Part shown: positions 34,004 to 43,392 of the stretch, in pieces
How the letters are laid out: each line of letters begins with the position of its first letter
Position numbering within the stretch: position 1 is the stretch's first letter
NCBI RefSeq assembly: GCF_905220365.1
Contig: NC_061140.1
Coordinates: 4,714,501 to 4,778,500 of the forward strand
Source of the DNA: Vanessa cardui
Lineage: Eukaryota > Arthropoda > Insecta > Lepidoptera > Nymphalidae
Direction: 5' to 3'
DNA length: 64,000 bases
Position numbers and translations under genes: made by a program
Notes under the pieces: model-generated
Database searches by the model: none
What the model saw: the letters and a program-made list of their open reading frames with translations, nothing else
Told to the model about the DNA's origin: nothing

Positions 34004-34011
34004 CTCCCTCC
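34004..34011 (-). promoter_or_regulatory. Polypurine tract
   Basis: GGAGGGAG on the sense strand directly precedes the 3' LTR. It would prime plus-strand DNA synthesis. The env stop codon lies 13 bases upstream. Confidence 0.85.
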
Positions 34012-34024
34012 GCAGGATCAGCAG

Positions 34025-35747
34025 CTATTTGGAGACTTTTGTCGAAAATAGTGCTGATAGAGACATAGGATCTCTGGGGCTGTCCTGGACTTCTTGTGTT
34101 CTGGTTGCCTCATTGTCCTTCTGGTTGGTATTTCTTAAATGCATACATTTGCGACGAATGAGGACGATGCTAATAGTGAGTACTGATGCACCGATGAGTA
34201 GGTAGACAGGTATAGTCGTGTGATAGAGCGTGTCTAAGTTCGACAATTCCAAAGTCACTGGTTCTTGAGAGGCAATCCTGGTATTGGTTGAATGTAAGTG
34301 AGTCAAATCTATACTGTTCAATTTCAAGATGTTCTTCGCTGTCGCTTTGTATGGATCTTCATTACTATATTCTATATTCAACATTTTCAAAACTTGTCCT
34401 TTTACTTGATCATGGTGGTTAGTGATGGTGAAGATGGACGTTTGTAGAGCACACCCTTTAGGTATTTCAGCTAGATAGCTTCCGAGAAGGTTTTTGTATT
34501 GATCTTGAGAACAGGTTAAATGAACTTTCGTTAAGTTGGGAAAGCTCAGAACATAGTGACGATCATCCAATTGTTCCATGGCTTGAGAAGATAAGATTAC
34601 TGGAGTAACCCGACAGGTTTCATGGATATGTTGCTGGAGTATAAGATGTTGAATGCAGCTCGTTTGCTCTCCATAGTGTCGGTTTAAGTTGTCCTCGCAA
34701 AGATGACCGTGACTGTACTTCGGACATTCTGTCTCTATATACAGTAGATCTTTCTCGTGAATTGCTACGTATGGATAGGTAGGGATTATAATTTTATCAT
34801 TACTATTAGGGGCTAAGGACAATTTGTAAAGGATGTAGTTATTGGGATTCATGATTGGAAACTTAATTACCAAGATTATATCATTATCTTTATAATAATA
34901 TCCTAATCTTAATAGATCTAAATATTCCCTAAAATTAATATCTAGCACTACATTTGAATTGTATAAACCTTTTAGTTTATTTAACATAACTATATAAGTG
35001 TCGTAATCGAGAACGGAATAATGGATGCTTTTAGCTCTTATGAATGCCAATAGATTCTGTAGTTTTGACAACTCTTGTGACAAATTGTCTATGTCATCAC
35101 CTAGTATTGTAAGTAGCTGGGCTAAATGAAAATACTTAATTGCATCTTCTTCTTTCCTAACATCATTATCTAAGATGGTTTTAATAATGTTCTCTATTTT
35201 CCTCTGGTTTTCTACTATCCTATCTGTAACATTTGAACTCTGAGATGCCCACTGCTTGCTTAAACTTATTTGATGATTTATTTCAATGGCTAAGTTATTT
35301 TCGTTCTTTTGTAGAATAGCAATGGCATTTTCGTACTTTAGTGCGTCCGTATAATCTAAATTTCCGGAGATACTTTTGATTATGGAACCAAGACCGTTAA
35401 CGAGGCCTCTTTTTGAACGTTTTCCTTGAAAGGTTAACAGTTGCTCTGACATGTCATTTAATTTCGTTGCAAGAAATTTGATATGCGGGGCGTAAAGTAA
35501 CGAAGTTTTATTATTTAAGTCAGGTGCTAGGTTGCTTAACTTCTCTCGAACGGATTCTAACCTATTTCGCACATTATTTAAATTTATAATTTGAACAAAA
35601 GAATGGAAATGGGAAATTATTCTAGTAGGTCCTAGGTTGAAGGGGAGAATACCCGGTCCATTTTTTAAGCTTTCAAGTGTTATCACGTCTGCTTGTCCCA
35701 GCTTCAGGATCTGAGCCAGCATTAACGCGAGTAGTGTTTTCTGTATC
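34025..35747 (-). CDS. Errantivirus envelope glycoprotein (env), main exon
   Basis: The open frame extends to 35764 but begins there with GTG; the expected start is supplied by splicing from the leader (see 40734-40741), giving 576 residues. Features in that numbering: an N-terminal hydrophobic signal within the first 20 residues; a furin-type RSKR at about 113-116 followed by a Gly-rich fusion-peptide-like stretch (GLVNGLGS); a helical region after it; several N-glycosylation sequons; a hydrophobic anchor at about 513-534 (IPVYLLIGASVLTISIVL); and a short basic cytoplasmic tail. The layout matches the baculovirus F-like envelope proteins of insect errantiviruses. It overlaps the end of pol by 75 bases in another frame. 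No stop or frameshift is seen. Confidence 0.9.
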
Positions 35748-38700
35748 CTGTAACAAACGAGCACTATTAGGTACCCGTTTCAGGCGCGACTTGGGTACGG
35801 GTCCTCTCTTTCTCTTTGTATAAATATGTATAGGTAAATCTGTTACAACCGTATCGTTCGTATAGCGGGCAGCTAATTTCTGTCTATTAGCTAGGGGATT
35901 TCTGACATAGATTCGTTGATCAGGTGCATATGTTTGCTCAGGCTCGCGATTTCTATTAATGTTCTCGGTTATTTCAGTACGATGCTGAAGGGCGGTTTCA
36001 TTAATGATTTCGTATACCTTTAACATTCGCTTACGGTGATCTAGTATATATTCCTGCAATAGGTGCTCTGTTATATTCATGTCTAAAGGATCTCGCGGAT
36101 CTAAATGACCAGTAATTATTTCTATTGGGCGACATTTCGTGAAAGAATGGATTGAACTATTATATGCCATTACAGCGTACGTCATAAGGTTGGTAACGGA
36201 TTCATTGCGGTGTTCTAATTTTAAGATACGCAAGTGTTCGAGTAGGGTATTATGAAAGCGTTCTATCATTCCATTTTCATTGGGTGTATTGGGGCATATT
36301 CTATGATGTTCAATTTTGTGTAATTTAATGAATTCAGAAAATAGTTGATTTGTAAATTCAGGGCCATTATCCGTAATGTATTTAAGAGCCATACCATGAT
36401 GGGAAGAGAACTTTAATAAAGCCTGAACTACACTAACGGCTGTAGCATCTCTCAAAGAATATGCTTGTGCATATTTCGAGAATGCATCGATAATTGTTAG
36501 GTACTTGTTACTATCTACGCTGAATAAATCCAAGTGTACAACTTCCATAGGCTTGGTAGGTGGTGGTACAATTTCATATCTAGGTCTTACAGGATTTCGG
36601 TCATATTTTGCCTGACCGCAAATAAGACACTCATTAATGAATTTTGTCACTTGGTTTTTCATTTTTGGCCAGAAATAACGTTTAGACAGAGCTAAACAAC
36701 ATTCATTAATGCCTCTATGGTTCGTCTTGCCTTCATGATAGTTCTTAATAATTTCTTGTTGCTTTAGGTAATCCTTAACGTTTTCAACTTCTAATTTGGA
36801 AAGAACTAGGTTCATTGCGGAATTTTTGAAATACTTTTGTATAACCGGTATAATTTTGTACATTTCAAGCGGGGGATTAATTAAGATTCCTGTTTTTATA
36901 CGTGGTGTAACGTATTCTTTTATGGCATCTATTACATCTTGTTCTAGGTTTGATTTGGAGATTTGTATGCAAGTTTTTGTGTAAGTTTCAAAAGGGTGAG
37001 TTATGTGAGGTCTACTTTTAATATCGCCAACAACGTTAAATACGATTTGTCTGCTAAATTTGTTAAGGGGATCATCAGTAATAGGGACTTCTAGTATAGG
37101 GCTTTCTGCATCGCTATGAATACTGTCGGTTCTTGAGTCGATACTTCTGGTTCTTTCTGAATCAGATTTGTCTGAGATGTTAACGACAATAGAACTAGAC
37201 TCTTCATTATGGATTTCTATTCGTGATAGGGCGTCGGCGTTGGAATTAATTTTCCCTGGTTTATAAATGACTGTGTAATCATATTCACTTAGGCGTAGTC
37301 TCCAACGTGTTAAGCGCGAATTGGGCTCTTTCATGTTCATTACCCATTGCAAAGGCCGATGGTCTGTCATAATCTTAAACTTCCTACCAAAAAGATAGGG
37401 TCGAAAGTATTTCGTTGCCCACACAATGGCGAGTAATTCCTTTTCTATCGTACTGTAGTTTATTTCGCTTGAATTAAGCGTTCTCGATGCGTATGCTATT
37501 GGTTTATCTGATCCAATGGGGCCTTGAGAAAGAACGGCTCCAATTGCTAAATTCGAAGCATCTGTTGTGAGTATAAATTCCTTTGAAAAGTCCGGATATT
37601 GAAGGATCGGATCATTGACAAGTAGAGTTTTACACTTTTCAAAGCATTGGATATAATTCTGATCTTGGACAATTTTGGAACCTTTCTTCAAGCATTGGGT
37701 CAGAGGCTTGGTTATTTTAGCAAAGTCTGGTATGAATTTTCTATAATAACCAAGTAATCCTAAAAAGCGTTTTATTTCTGTACGGGTATTAGGTAAGGGG
37801 TAATTCTTAATTGCCGATATTTTGTCAGGGTTAGGTTTTATACCATCCTTGCTAATAACATGCCCAAGGTACGCCGTTTCTAGTTTTAGGAATTCTGATT
37901 TGTCCATCTGTATTTTAAAATTTGACTCACGTAATTTCTTAAATACTTTTTCTAGGTTAATTATGTGCTCCTGAAGGGATGTACTAAATACTATTATATC
38001 ATCTAGGTATACTAGACAAATAGTATTCTGTAGCTCTCTCAACACATTGTCCATGACTCTCTGAAAAGTGGATGGACTATTTTTAAGGCCCATAGGCATG
38101 CGTAAGAATTCAAAATGGCCGTGTTCAACATTAAAAGCTGTTTTAGGTATATCTTGGGGGTTCATTTCTACTTGATAGAAGCCACTAGCAAGGTCTAAGG
38201 TTGTGAAATATTGGCAATTACCTAATTTATCTAATACGTCGGCTATATTAGGAATGGGATACTTGTCGTCTACGGTCTTTTCATTGAGTTTTCGGAAATC
38301 AACTACTATACGCCATTTAGCTTTCCCTGACGCGTCTGCTTTCTTAGCTACAACCCAAATTGGGGAGCTCCATGCTGAATTCGAAGGCCTAATGATTCCC
38401 TGTTCTAGCATCTTACCTATCTGTTCTTGTACTTCCTGTCTGTGGACATAGGGATACCGATAACTTTTTGTGTAAACCGGAACCTCATCAGTTGTTTTAA
38501 TCGAGTGCTTTATTTTGTTGGTGAAAGTTAAAGGCTCTCCTTCTAAGTAGAAAACATCGGCATACTGCGCACAAAGCAGCTCTAAGTTCGTACGTTCTTC
38601 GATATTTAAGTGATCAGTGCGTAGACGCGAAATTACTTCTTTTATGCGATCTTGCTGTTTATTGGCAGGTGTACACTGTACGTTATACATTTCTGCAGAG

Positions 38701-39356
38701 ATTGCTCGGTCCATAGAGAATATGACGTCGCTTCGACTTGGATTGGTTACTTCAACTATTCCCCTGTTATTCGAAACGGTAGTTAAGCATTCGCCTATAA
38801 TACAATTTGAAACGGTTTGTTCTTCTATAAATGCATGTCCGTCATGAATATTTATCGGAATCCTAAGTAATTTCGAAGTATTCGCTGGTATAATGTCCTC
38901 ATACAAATTCGCGTTGCGGGAATCATATACCTTAATCGGATTTGAAGCGGTTTTAGTTTTTAGCAATTTGTTCTTATAATCTATTACAGCCTCCCACTTA
39001 TCTAATAGGTCTGTACCAATAAGCCCATCGAAATAATCATGGAACTTATAAATGTAAAATGTCGTATTATCCGAATCATTAAATTCTTTAAAGCTAGGTA
39101 ACGTAATTGAATAGTAATTTCTAGAGGTGGCGTGAATATTCTTAACTTCAAAAGGATCGTAATTTACTGGTAAGTTACTATAGTATCTTTCCACTACCTC
39201 GGGACACAGAAAAGATTGATTTGCTCCTGTATCTATTAATAGTTTCATAGGAGGTGATGCGATTTGAATGTACGGAAGCTGACGTTGGGTTTGAAGATTA
39301 ATTTCTATTTTAAGGTGTCGGACTTCCGGTCCTTCGAAAAATCCTGCTCGTTTGTT
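35673..39356 (-). CDS. pol: Errantivirus Pol polyprotein (protease, RT, RNase H, integrase)
   Basis: The frame is open from 39356, inside gag, and lies -1 relative to it, so it is read as a Gag-Pol fusion by frameshifting; the first ATG is 39248. Counting from that ATG: aspartic protease DTGA (6-9) and GLIGTDLL (75-82); reverse transcriptase with WRIVVDFRKLN (312-322) and catalytic YLDD (414-417); RNase H with TDAS (562-565), an E of EKELL and TDH (628-630); a spacer rich in Ser and Asp; integrase with zinc-binding H838, H844, C874 and C877 and catalytic D907, D960 and E996 (a DD35E spacing). The basic C-terminus overlaps env. All signature residues are present and no stop is seen, so the enzyme looks functional. 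Confidence 0.95.
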   Translation of the reverse strand, partial: NKRAGFFEGPEVRHLKIEINLQTQRQLPYIQIASPPMKLLIDTGANQSFLCPEVVERYYSNLPVNYDPFEVKNIHATSRNYYSITLPSFKEFNDSDNTTFYIYKFHDYFDGLIGTDLLDKWEAVIDYKNKLLKTKTASNPIKVYDSRNANLYEDIIPANTSKLLRIPINIHDGHAFIEEQTVSNCIIGECLTTVSNNRGIVEVTNPSRSDVIFSMDRAISAEMYNVQCTPANKQQDRIKEVISRLRTDHLNIEERTNLELLCAQYADVFYLEGEPLTFTNKIKHSIKTTDEVPVYTKSYRYPYVHRQEVQEQIGKMLEQGIIRPSNSAWSSPIWVVAKKADASGKAKWRIVVDFRKLNEKTVDDKYPIPNIADVLDKLGNCQYFTTLDLASGFYQVEMNPQDIPKTAFNVEHGHFEFLRMPMGLKNSPSTFQRVMDNVLRELQNTICLVYLDDIIVFSTSLQEHIINLEKVFKKLRESNFKIQMDKSEFLKLETAYLGHVISKDGIKPNPDKISAIKNYPLPNTRTEIKRFLGLLGYYRKFIPDFAKITKPLTQCLKKGSKIVQDQNYIQCFEKCKTLLVNDPILQYPDFSKEFILTTDASNLAIGAVLSQGPIGSDKPIAYASRTLNSSEINYSTIEKELLAIVWATKYFRPYLFGRKFKIMTDHRPLQWVMNMKEPNSRLTRWRLRLSEYDYTVIYKPGKINSNADALSRIEIHNEESSSIVVNISDKSDSERTRSIDSRTDSIHSDAESPILEVPITDDPLNKFSRQIVFNVVGDIKSRPHITHPFETYTKTCIQISKSNLEQDVIDAIKEYVTPRIKTGILINPPLEMYKIIPVIQKYFKNSAMNLVLSKLEVENVKDYLKQQEIIKNYHEGKTNHRGINECCLALSKRYFWPKMKNQVTKFINECLICGQAKYDRNPVRPRYEIVPPPTKPMEVVHLDLFSVDSNKYLTIIDAFSKYAQAYSLRDATAVSVVQALLKFSSHHGMALKYITDNGPEFTNQLFSEFIKLHKIEHHRICPNTPNENGMIERFHNTLLEHLRILKLEHRNESVTNLMTYAVMAYNSSIHSFTKCRPIEIITGHLDPRDPLDMNITEHLLQEYILDHRKRMLKVYEIINETALQHRTEITENINRNREPEQTYAPDQRIYVRNPLANRQKLAARYTNDTVVTDLPIHIYTKRKRGPVPKSRLKRVPNSARLLQDTENTTRVNAGSDPEAGTSRRDNT
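35748..35757 (-). promoter_or_regulatory. Splice acceptor for env mRNA
   Basis: On the sense strand TTTGTTACAG ends at 35748 and the next base starts the env exon. It lies inside the 3' end of pol. Joined to the donor at 40733 it gives the env frame exactly. Confidence 0.7.
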
Positions 39357-40546
39357 TTAACGCTATCGGCTTCCACTTGGGGTGTTTCTGTACAATTTTC
39401 TAAAGGTTCCTGTACGGAATATTCATAGGGTTGCTGGTATTCTACGTACTCGCTAATATCGTAATAAGGATCGTAATAATCGGCATATTCATCGTATATA
39501 GAATTGTCAATGAAACTATTGTAATTTACTTCTTTAGATTTAAAGTAGTTCGTAGGGGGTGGGTTCCCGGATTTTGCCCAGTTATGTCCTGTAATTGTTG
39601 GTTGTGTAGGCGGCAATGGTCTTGTAACATAATGGCTTACTCCACTCATAGGACGTGGTTGGTTAACAGCTTGGTGGTTAAGACGTGAACCTATTTGAAA
39701 GTTATTTTGTTGAGGGTTATAATTTGGCGGTGACGATCTAAAAATTTGTTGCGTATGTGTTGGACCGAATTGGCGGGGTTGATACCGATTCTGTCTCCAT
39801 TGCGGTGTAGATGGTGGAACGAAATGAGGGCGTGAAGGGCCAGGTATATTAAAGTTAAAAGGTTTAGGCGTGGGCATTGAAAACTGTTGGTTAGGCATTT
39901 TATAGGCACTTACAAAATGATTTGGTACGGACATAGAATTTATAGATTTTTTGTCAGGTAATTTTTGGTTCCGATTTTGTAGGTACATAGTATTCATCTC
40001 CTCGTGTACGAATTCTAATGCCTTTTCGATGGTCTCAGGGCGCATGCAACGTATGCGCGATCCTAAGGGATCGTTCAAACCTCGCAAATACGCTTGAAGC
40101 GTTAATTTACGATAAAGATCTCGTTTAGCATTAATGGTGGTCTCAAGGGTATCATGCAGGCTTACATAGGTCATTATAGTACTGTATAGATTCTGGCAAC
40201 GCTCATAATACTCCTGCGCGGTGCTAGAACCTTGCGATAAAATAGCTAAATCGTTATATAGAGCGGTTTCATCTCGTTGGTCCGCGAAGTTGTTCACTAA
40301 AGCAGTTCGAATGCCTTGCCAGTCGGATGGAATCCCATTAGAATTAATTAAGCGAGCAGCAGAGCCTGTTACTTTGTTAAGAATTCCGTTGAGAAGAGCA
40401 CACCTACTTAATTCACTACTACTATCACTACAAAACTGTCCTACCAATTGATCACATAATTTTAAAAATCTAGTAAGTACATTTGGGTTCCCGTCGAACT
40501 CGGGTACCAACCTTAAGGCTTTATAAATGGTGTCTAACTCAGACAT
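39305..40546 (-). CDS. gag: Errantivirus Gag
   Basis: The first ATG of the frame is at 40546 (MSELDTIYKALRL), giving 413 residues. The frame upstream to 40678 is open but has no ATG. The N-terminal part, with VPEFDGNPNVLTRFL near residues 14-28, matches the capsid region of gypsy-type Gag; the middle is Pro/Gln/Asn-rich and the C-terminal part Tyr/Asp/Glu-rich. No CCHC zinc knuckle is present, which is usual for errantiviruses. Gag packages the genomic RNA into particles. The frame closes with TAG at 39305-39307 after a 52-base overlap with the pol frame. Confidence 0.9.
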   Translation of the reverse strand: MSELDTIYKALRLVPEFDGNPNVLTRFLKLCDQLVGQFCSDSSSELSRCALLNGILNKVTGSAARLINSNGIPSDWQGIRTALVNNFADQRDETALYNDLAILSQGSSTAQEYYERCQNLYSTIMTYVSLHDTLETTINAKRDLYRKLTLQAYLRGLNDPLGSRIRCMRPETIEKALEFVHEEMNTMYLQNRNQKLPDKKSINSMSVPNHFVSAYKMPNQQFSMPTPKPFNFNIPGPSRPHFVPPSTPQWRQNRYQPRQFGPTHTQQIFRSSPPNYNPQQNNFQIGSRLNHQAVNQPRPMSGVSHYVTRPLPPTQPTITGHNWAKSGNPPPTNYFKSKEVNYNSFIDNSIYDEYADYYDPYYDISEYVEYQQPYEYSVQEPLENCTETPQVEADSVKTNEQDFSKDRKSDTLK

Positions 40547-40733
40547 TTCCGTTTGTTCTTCTATACTACTTAAACTAATATCTCTTCTATTATCTACGAA
40601 AGTTTGCCTACTACTAATAACTATCCTAGGTTCCTTCGATTTTCTTAAATGAAAAATCTTGGCAAATTTTATTAACACACAGGTTAGTTAGGCTAGGATT
40701 GAGCAACCACTAAAAAGAATCTAGTGTACTCAC

Positions 40734-40741
40734 ATGAACAT
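40734..40741 (-). CDS. Leader mini-exon supplying the env start codon
   Basis: In the 5' leader an ATG (40741-40739) is followed after five more bases by a GTGAGT donor (first G at 40733). If the leader is spliced to the acceptor ending at 35748, this ATG and its 8 coding bases continue in phase into the long env frame and complete a signal peptide. In unspliced RNA the same ATG gives only a three-codon upstream ORF ending at the donor's TGA, so gag can still be reached. The intron would be 4,986 bases (40733-35748). Not proven by RNA data. Confidence 0.65.
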
Positions 40742-40887
40742 GTTTCGGTCTCTCTGCGTTATCGATGTCTGGATACCTCTCGTGCAGCACTACTCGTAGA
40801 TTCGGATGCTACGGATGCAGCAGCTAGACAAGCTACGGCGGGGCTTCACGCGATTACGGAAATCTTCTACGCGAAACGTTCCGCGAG

Positions 40888-40906
40888 CATCCTACCGACT
40901 GCGCCA
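40888..40906 (-). promoter_or_regulatory. Primer binding site, tRNA-Ser type
   Basis: The sense sequence TGGCGCAGTCGGTAGGATG directly follows the 5' LTR, sharing one T with its end. It fits the 3' end of a tRNA with acceptor stem GCAGUCG, discriminator G and CCA, i.e. tRNA-Ser, as reported for 17.6/297-type errantiviruses. It primes minus-strand synthesis. Confidence 0.88.
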
Positions 40907-41282
40907 ATTACGTAGGGCTGCCGTTGAGGATGCAGAATGAAACCGAACGAATTTAACTTATACGTTTATTTAAATAATTTAATTTAACAATTAATTATTT
41001 CTAATTTATAATATACGTGACAGTCTGTTCGATGTTAGAACAAAAAGTGAAGTTCTGTAGTCTGAATTACATATTTATATACGAAATCGGTAAATCACTG
41101 AATGGTCCCCACGGTATGGTGATTCTTGGTAGTGCTCGATGTTCGGGAGGTCTTGCGAAACAAAGCAGCGACGCTGGCAACAGGTGGTAGCTTCAAGGAA
41201 TGCATGGTGTGATTATTTCTCACGGTATGGTAATTCTTGGTAGCGCTCGATGTTCGGGAGGTCTTGCGATTATTTCTTAACA
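40906..41282 (-). repeat. 5' LTR (377 bp)
   Basis: It matches 33626-34002 at every base I compared. It acts as promoter for the genomic RNA; the initiator-like TCAGT is at 41101-41097 and the 49-bp repeats are at 41221-41269 and 41110-41158. Confidence 0.95.
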
Positions 41283-41286
41283 AGAT

Positions 41287-41984
41287 TCTCTTCTTCACTT
41301 AATGATTGATTGATGTCGTTACATAAGCGCAGATACGACCGTTTTTGGCTTATAAAAAACGTTGTTAAACTTTAATAAAGCGTGGATATCTCAAAAGGTA
41401 TATCAACACTAAAAATCTCTCGTAACACCGAAGTAGGTACTTAATCGTAAAAGTATCCCTCTTGGTTTTCATAAAATTTGACGCACTTGGGGTATCCATT
41501 TCTGTATAAATATATATAAAGATATAATACCAAAATTCCACGCAGCTTTAGCCTGCAAGCAAAACAAATGGTATAGTGTTTTGTTTTAATTGTAATAGCG
41601 TTACAAATATTTAATAAGCCATTATTCATAACTGTATCGCATCTGCTGCAGTACTTTTTAAAGTTTTGTATTGATAGCCTAAAAATAAATGGCCCGAAAA
41701 GCTATTTTGGTAATTCATTCAAAAATTTAAAGTACCTTCCGCATAAGTAGGTTTTATTGCTGTAAAAATGTTTTCATATCAAGTAACATATGGATGAAAA
41801 GACCTTTAATACCAAATTGAGGTTTCTTTGAAATTTTATTTCAAGTCTTCGCTTTGAGAACATGTTGTTTGATATGTGCTTTCAATGCTTCCTTTTGTGT
41901 TTTTTTTTTTATTTTAAGATAAGTGTGCCTTAATGATAATACATGAAAAACTCAGTTGAGATTAATTGACTGATACACTCTTAT
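41287..41984. other. AT-rich stretch, nothing recognised
   Basis: Flank of the provirus; no gene or known repeat was seen. Confidence 0.45.
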
Positions 41985-42320
41985 CATTGTGAAAAAGCTG
42001 AGATGGCCCAGTGGTTACAAGGCGTGCATCTTAACCGATGATAGCGGGTTCAAACCCAGGCAAGCACCACTATATACATGTGCTTAATTTGTGTTTATAA
42101 TTCATCTCGAGGTCGGCGGTGAAGGAAAACATTGTGAGGAAACCTGCATATGTCTAATTTTATCGAAATTCTACCACATTTGCATTCCGTCAACCCACAT
42201 GCCACAATAACAGCGTGGTGGAATATATTCCAAACCCTCTCCTTAATGGAAAAGGAGGCCTTATCCCAGCAGTGGGAAATTTACAGGCTGTTACTTTACT
42301 TTACTTTACATTGTGAAAAA
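41985..42320 (+). mobile_element. tRNA-derived SINE (family A), young full-length copy
   Basis: The 312-bp element (41997-42308) starts GCTGAGATGGCCCAGTGGTT (A box), has B-box-like GGGTTCAAACCCAGGCAAGC, the 'cggcggtgaaggaaaacatt' middle, and a 3' end CAGCAGTGGGAAATTTACAG with a (TTTAC)n tail. CATTGTGAAAAA flanks it exactly at 41985-41996 and 42309-42320: a perfect 12-bp target duplication. Confidence 0.92.
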
Positions 42321-43066
42321 TTGGTCTTGTGTTATGACTTGCTTGTGATCATAATTTGTAGAGACAGCACAATCTATAGTCAATGGTAAGCCAGTGTAAC
42401 TACAGTCATAATGACACATGATCTTGAGTCCAAAGATTTTCGTCATTGTCACAGCAAGTTGTATATAGTTAATAGTTTCTTCCAGCGATAATATCAACAA
42501 TGGGTGGTGTTGAGCACTTTAGGTATTGACCGGTTGGTTCATTTGACCGTCCACCACAATACAATGTATATCTATAATATTTTATTCATTCTATTTTTAA
42601 AATGTAATAAAAGGTAAGTATATTGTCACATAAAACTGTGTTACTGTTGAGTCTAAATGAGAACGAGCTACTGGTATATTGTAAACAGTTGTTGTTCCCC
42701 TTGCATTGTAGGCATTGATAGGATATTATCCTTATCCTTTTGTAATAAACAAATATATATAACAATATCTGTATATTTTCTGCGTTTCTACAAATAATAA
42801 TAATTTGCCTTAAAAATAATACAAAAATTATCAAAAAAAAAAAACCTTACTTATAGTGGTATAATAGTTTATTATCAAGTTAACGCGAATTCGATGTCGT
42901 AGTCCGATTATTGATCCTGGCTTGGCACATATCACAAGTAGTTAGAGGATATGATAAAATTATTGGTTGTTGTACATTCAAGGTCATCCTACAACGAAAG
43001 TTATTTCTGTTTACTCATAAAGACAGGCATCCTTCTGAAATCCATAGCATTTGCTACTGGGATGTT
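42321..43066. other. AT-rich stretch, nothing recognised
   Basis: No convincing coding frame or repeat was seen. Confidence 0.45.
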
Positions 43067-43392
43067 TACTTGGTGGTAGGGCTTTGTGCAAGCCCGCCCA
43101 CCAAGTATACAACCAACAACAACAACAACAACCACCCACTCATCAAGATATTCTACCACTAAACAATAGTACGCAGTATTGTTGTGTTCCGGTTTAAAGG
43201 GTGAGTGAGCCAGTGTAACTACAGGCACAAGGGACATAGCATCTTAGTTTCCATATTGGTGGCGCATTGACGATGTAAGGAATAGTCAAATATTTCTTTC
43301 AGCGTCATTCTCTATGTCTGATGATGACCACTTACCATAAGGTGGCACATATGCTCGTCCGCCAACCTATTCCATAAAATAAAAAAATAATA
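43067..43392 (+). mobile_element. ~280-bp A-tailed retroposon with internal CAA expansion
   Basis: A sense copy from ACTTGGTGGTAGGGCTTTGT to CCAACCTATTCCATAAAATA. Compared with other copies an extra 'accaagtatacaaccaac' and (CAA)n run at about 43100-43133 replaces the usual 'gtctgggtaggta'. Confidence 0.8.

Larger units (their letters stand above)
33622..41286 (-). mobile_element. Complete endogenous errantivirus (gypsy-group, env-bearing), minus strand
   Basis: It is bounded by a 4-bp target duplication (AGAT at 33622-33625 and 41283-41286). Order in the sense direction: 5' LTR (41282-40906), tRNA-Ser-type primer site, leader with splice donor, gag, pol in the -1 frame, env overlapping pol, polypurine tract, 3' LTR (34002-33626). 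The LTRs are 377 bp and read as identical base by base, and all three reading frames are free of stops. The insertion is therefore very young, possibly polymorphic and potentially still able to move. The gene order, Ser-type primer and env place it with lepidopteran TED-like and Drosophila 17.6/297-like errantiviruses (family knowledge). Env could allow cell-to-cell transfer, which is inference. Confidence 0.95.

Noticed and set aside
36796..38847. Several plus-strand frames of 60-80 codons opposite pol
   Set aside because: They are shadows of the conserved minus-strand pol coding region.
39431..40915. Plus-strand frames opposite gag and the leader, and a 72-codon minus frame inside gag
   Set aside because: Out-of-frame shadows; gag itself explains the sequence.
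43118..43133. CAA repeat considered as a CRISPR-like or tandem array
   Set aside because: It is a short trinucleotide microsatellite inside a retroposon; there are no spacers and no CRISPR structure anywhere in the window.
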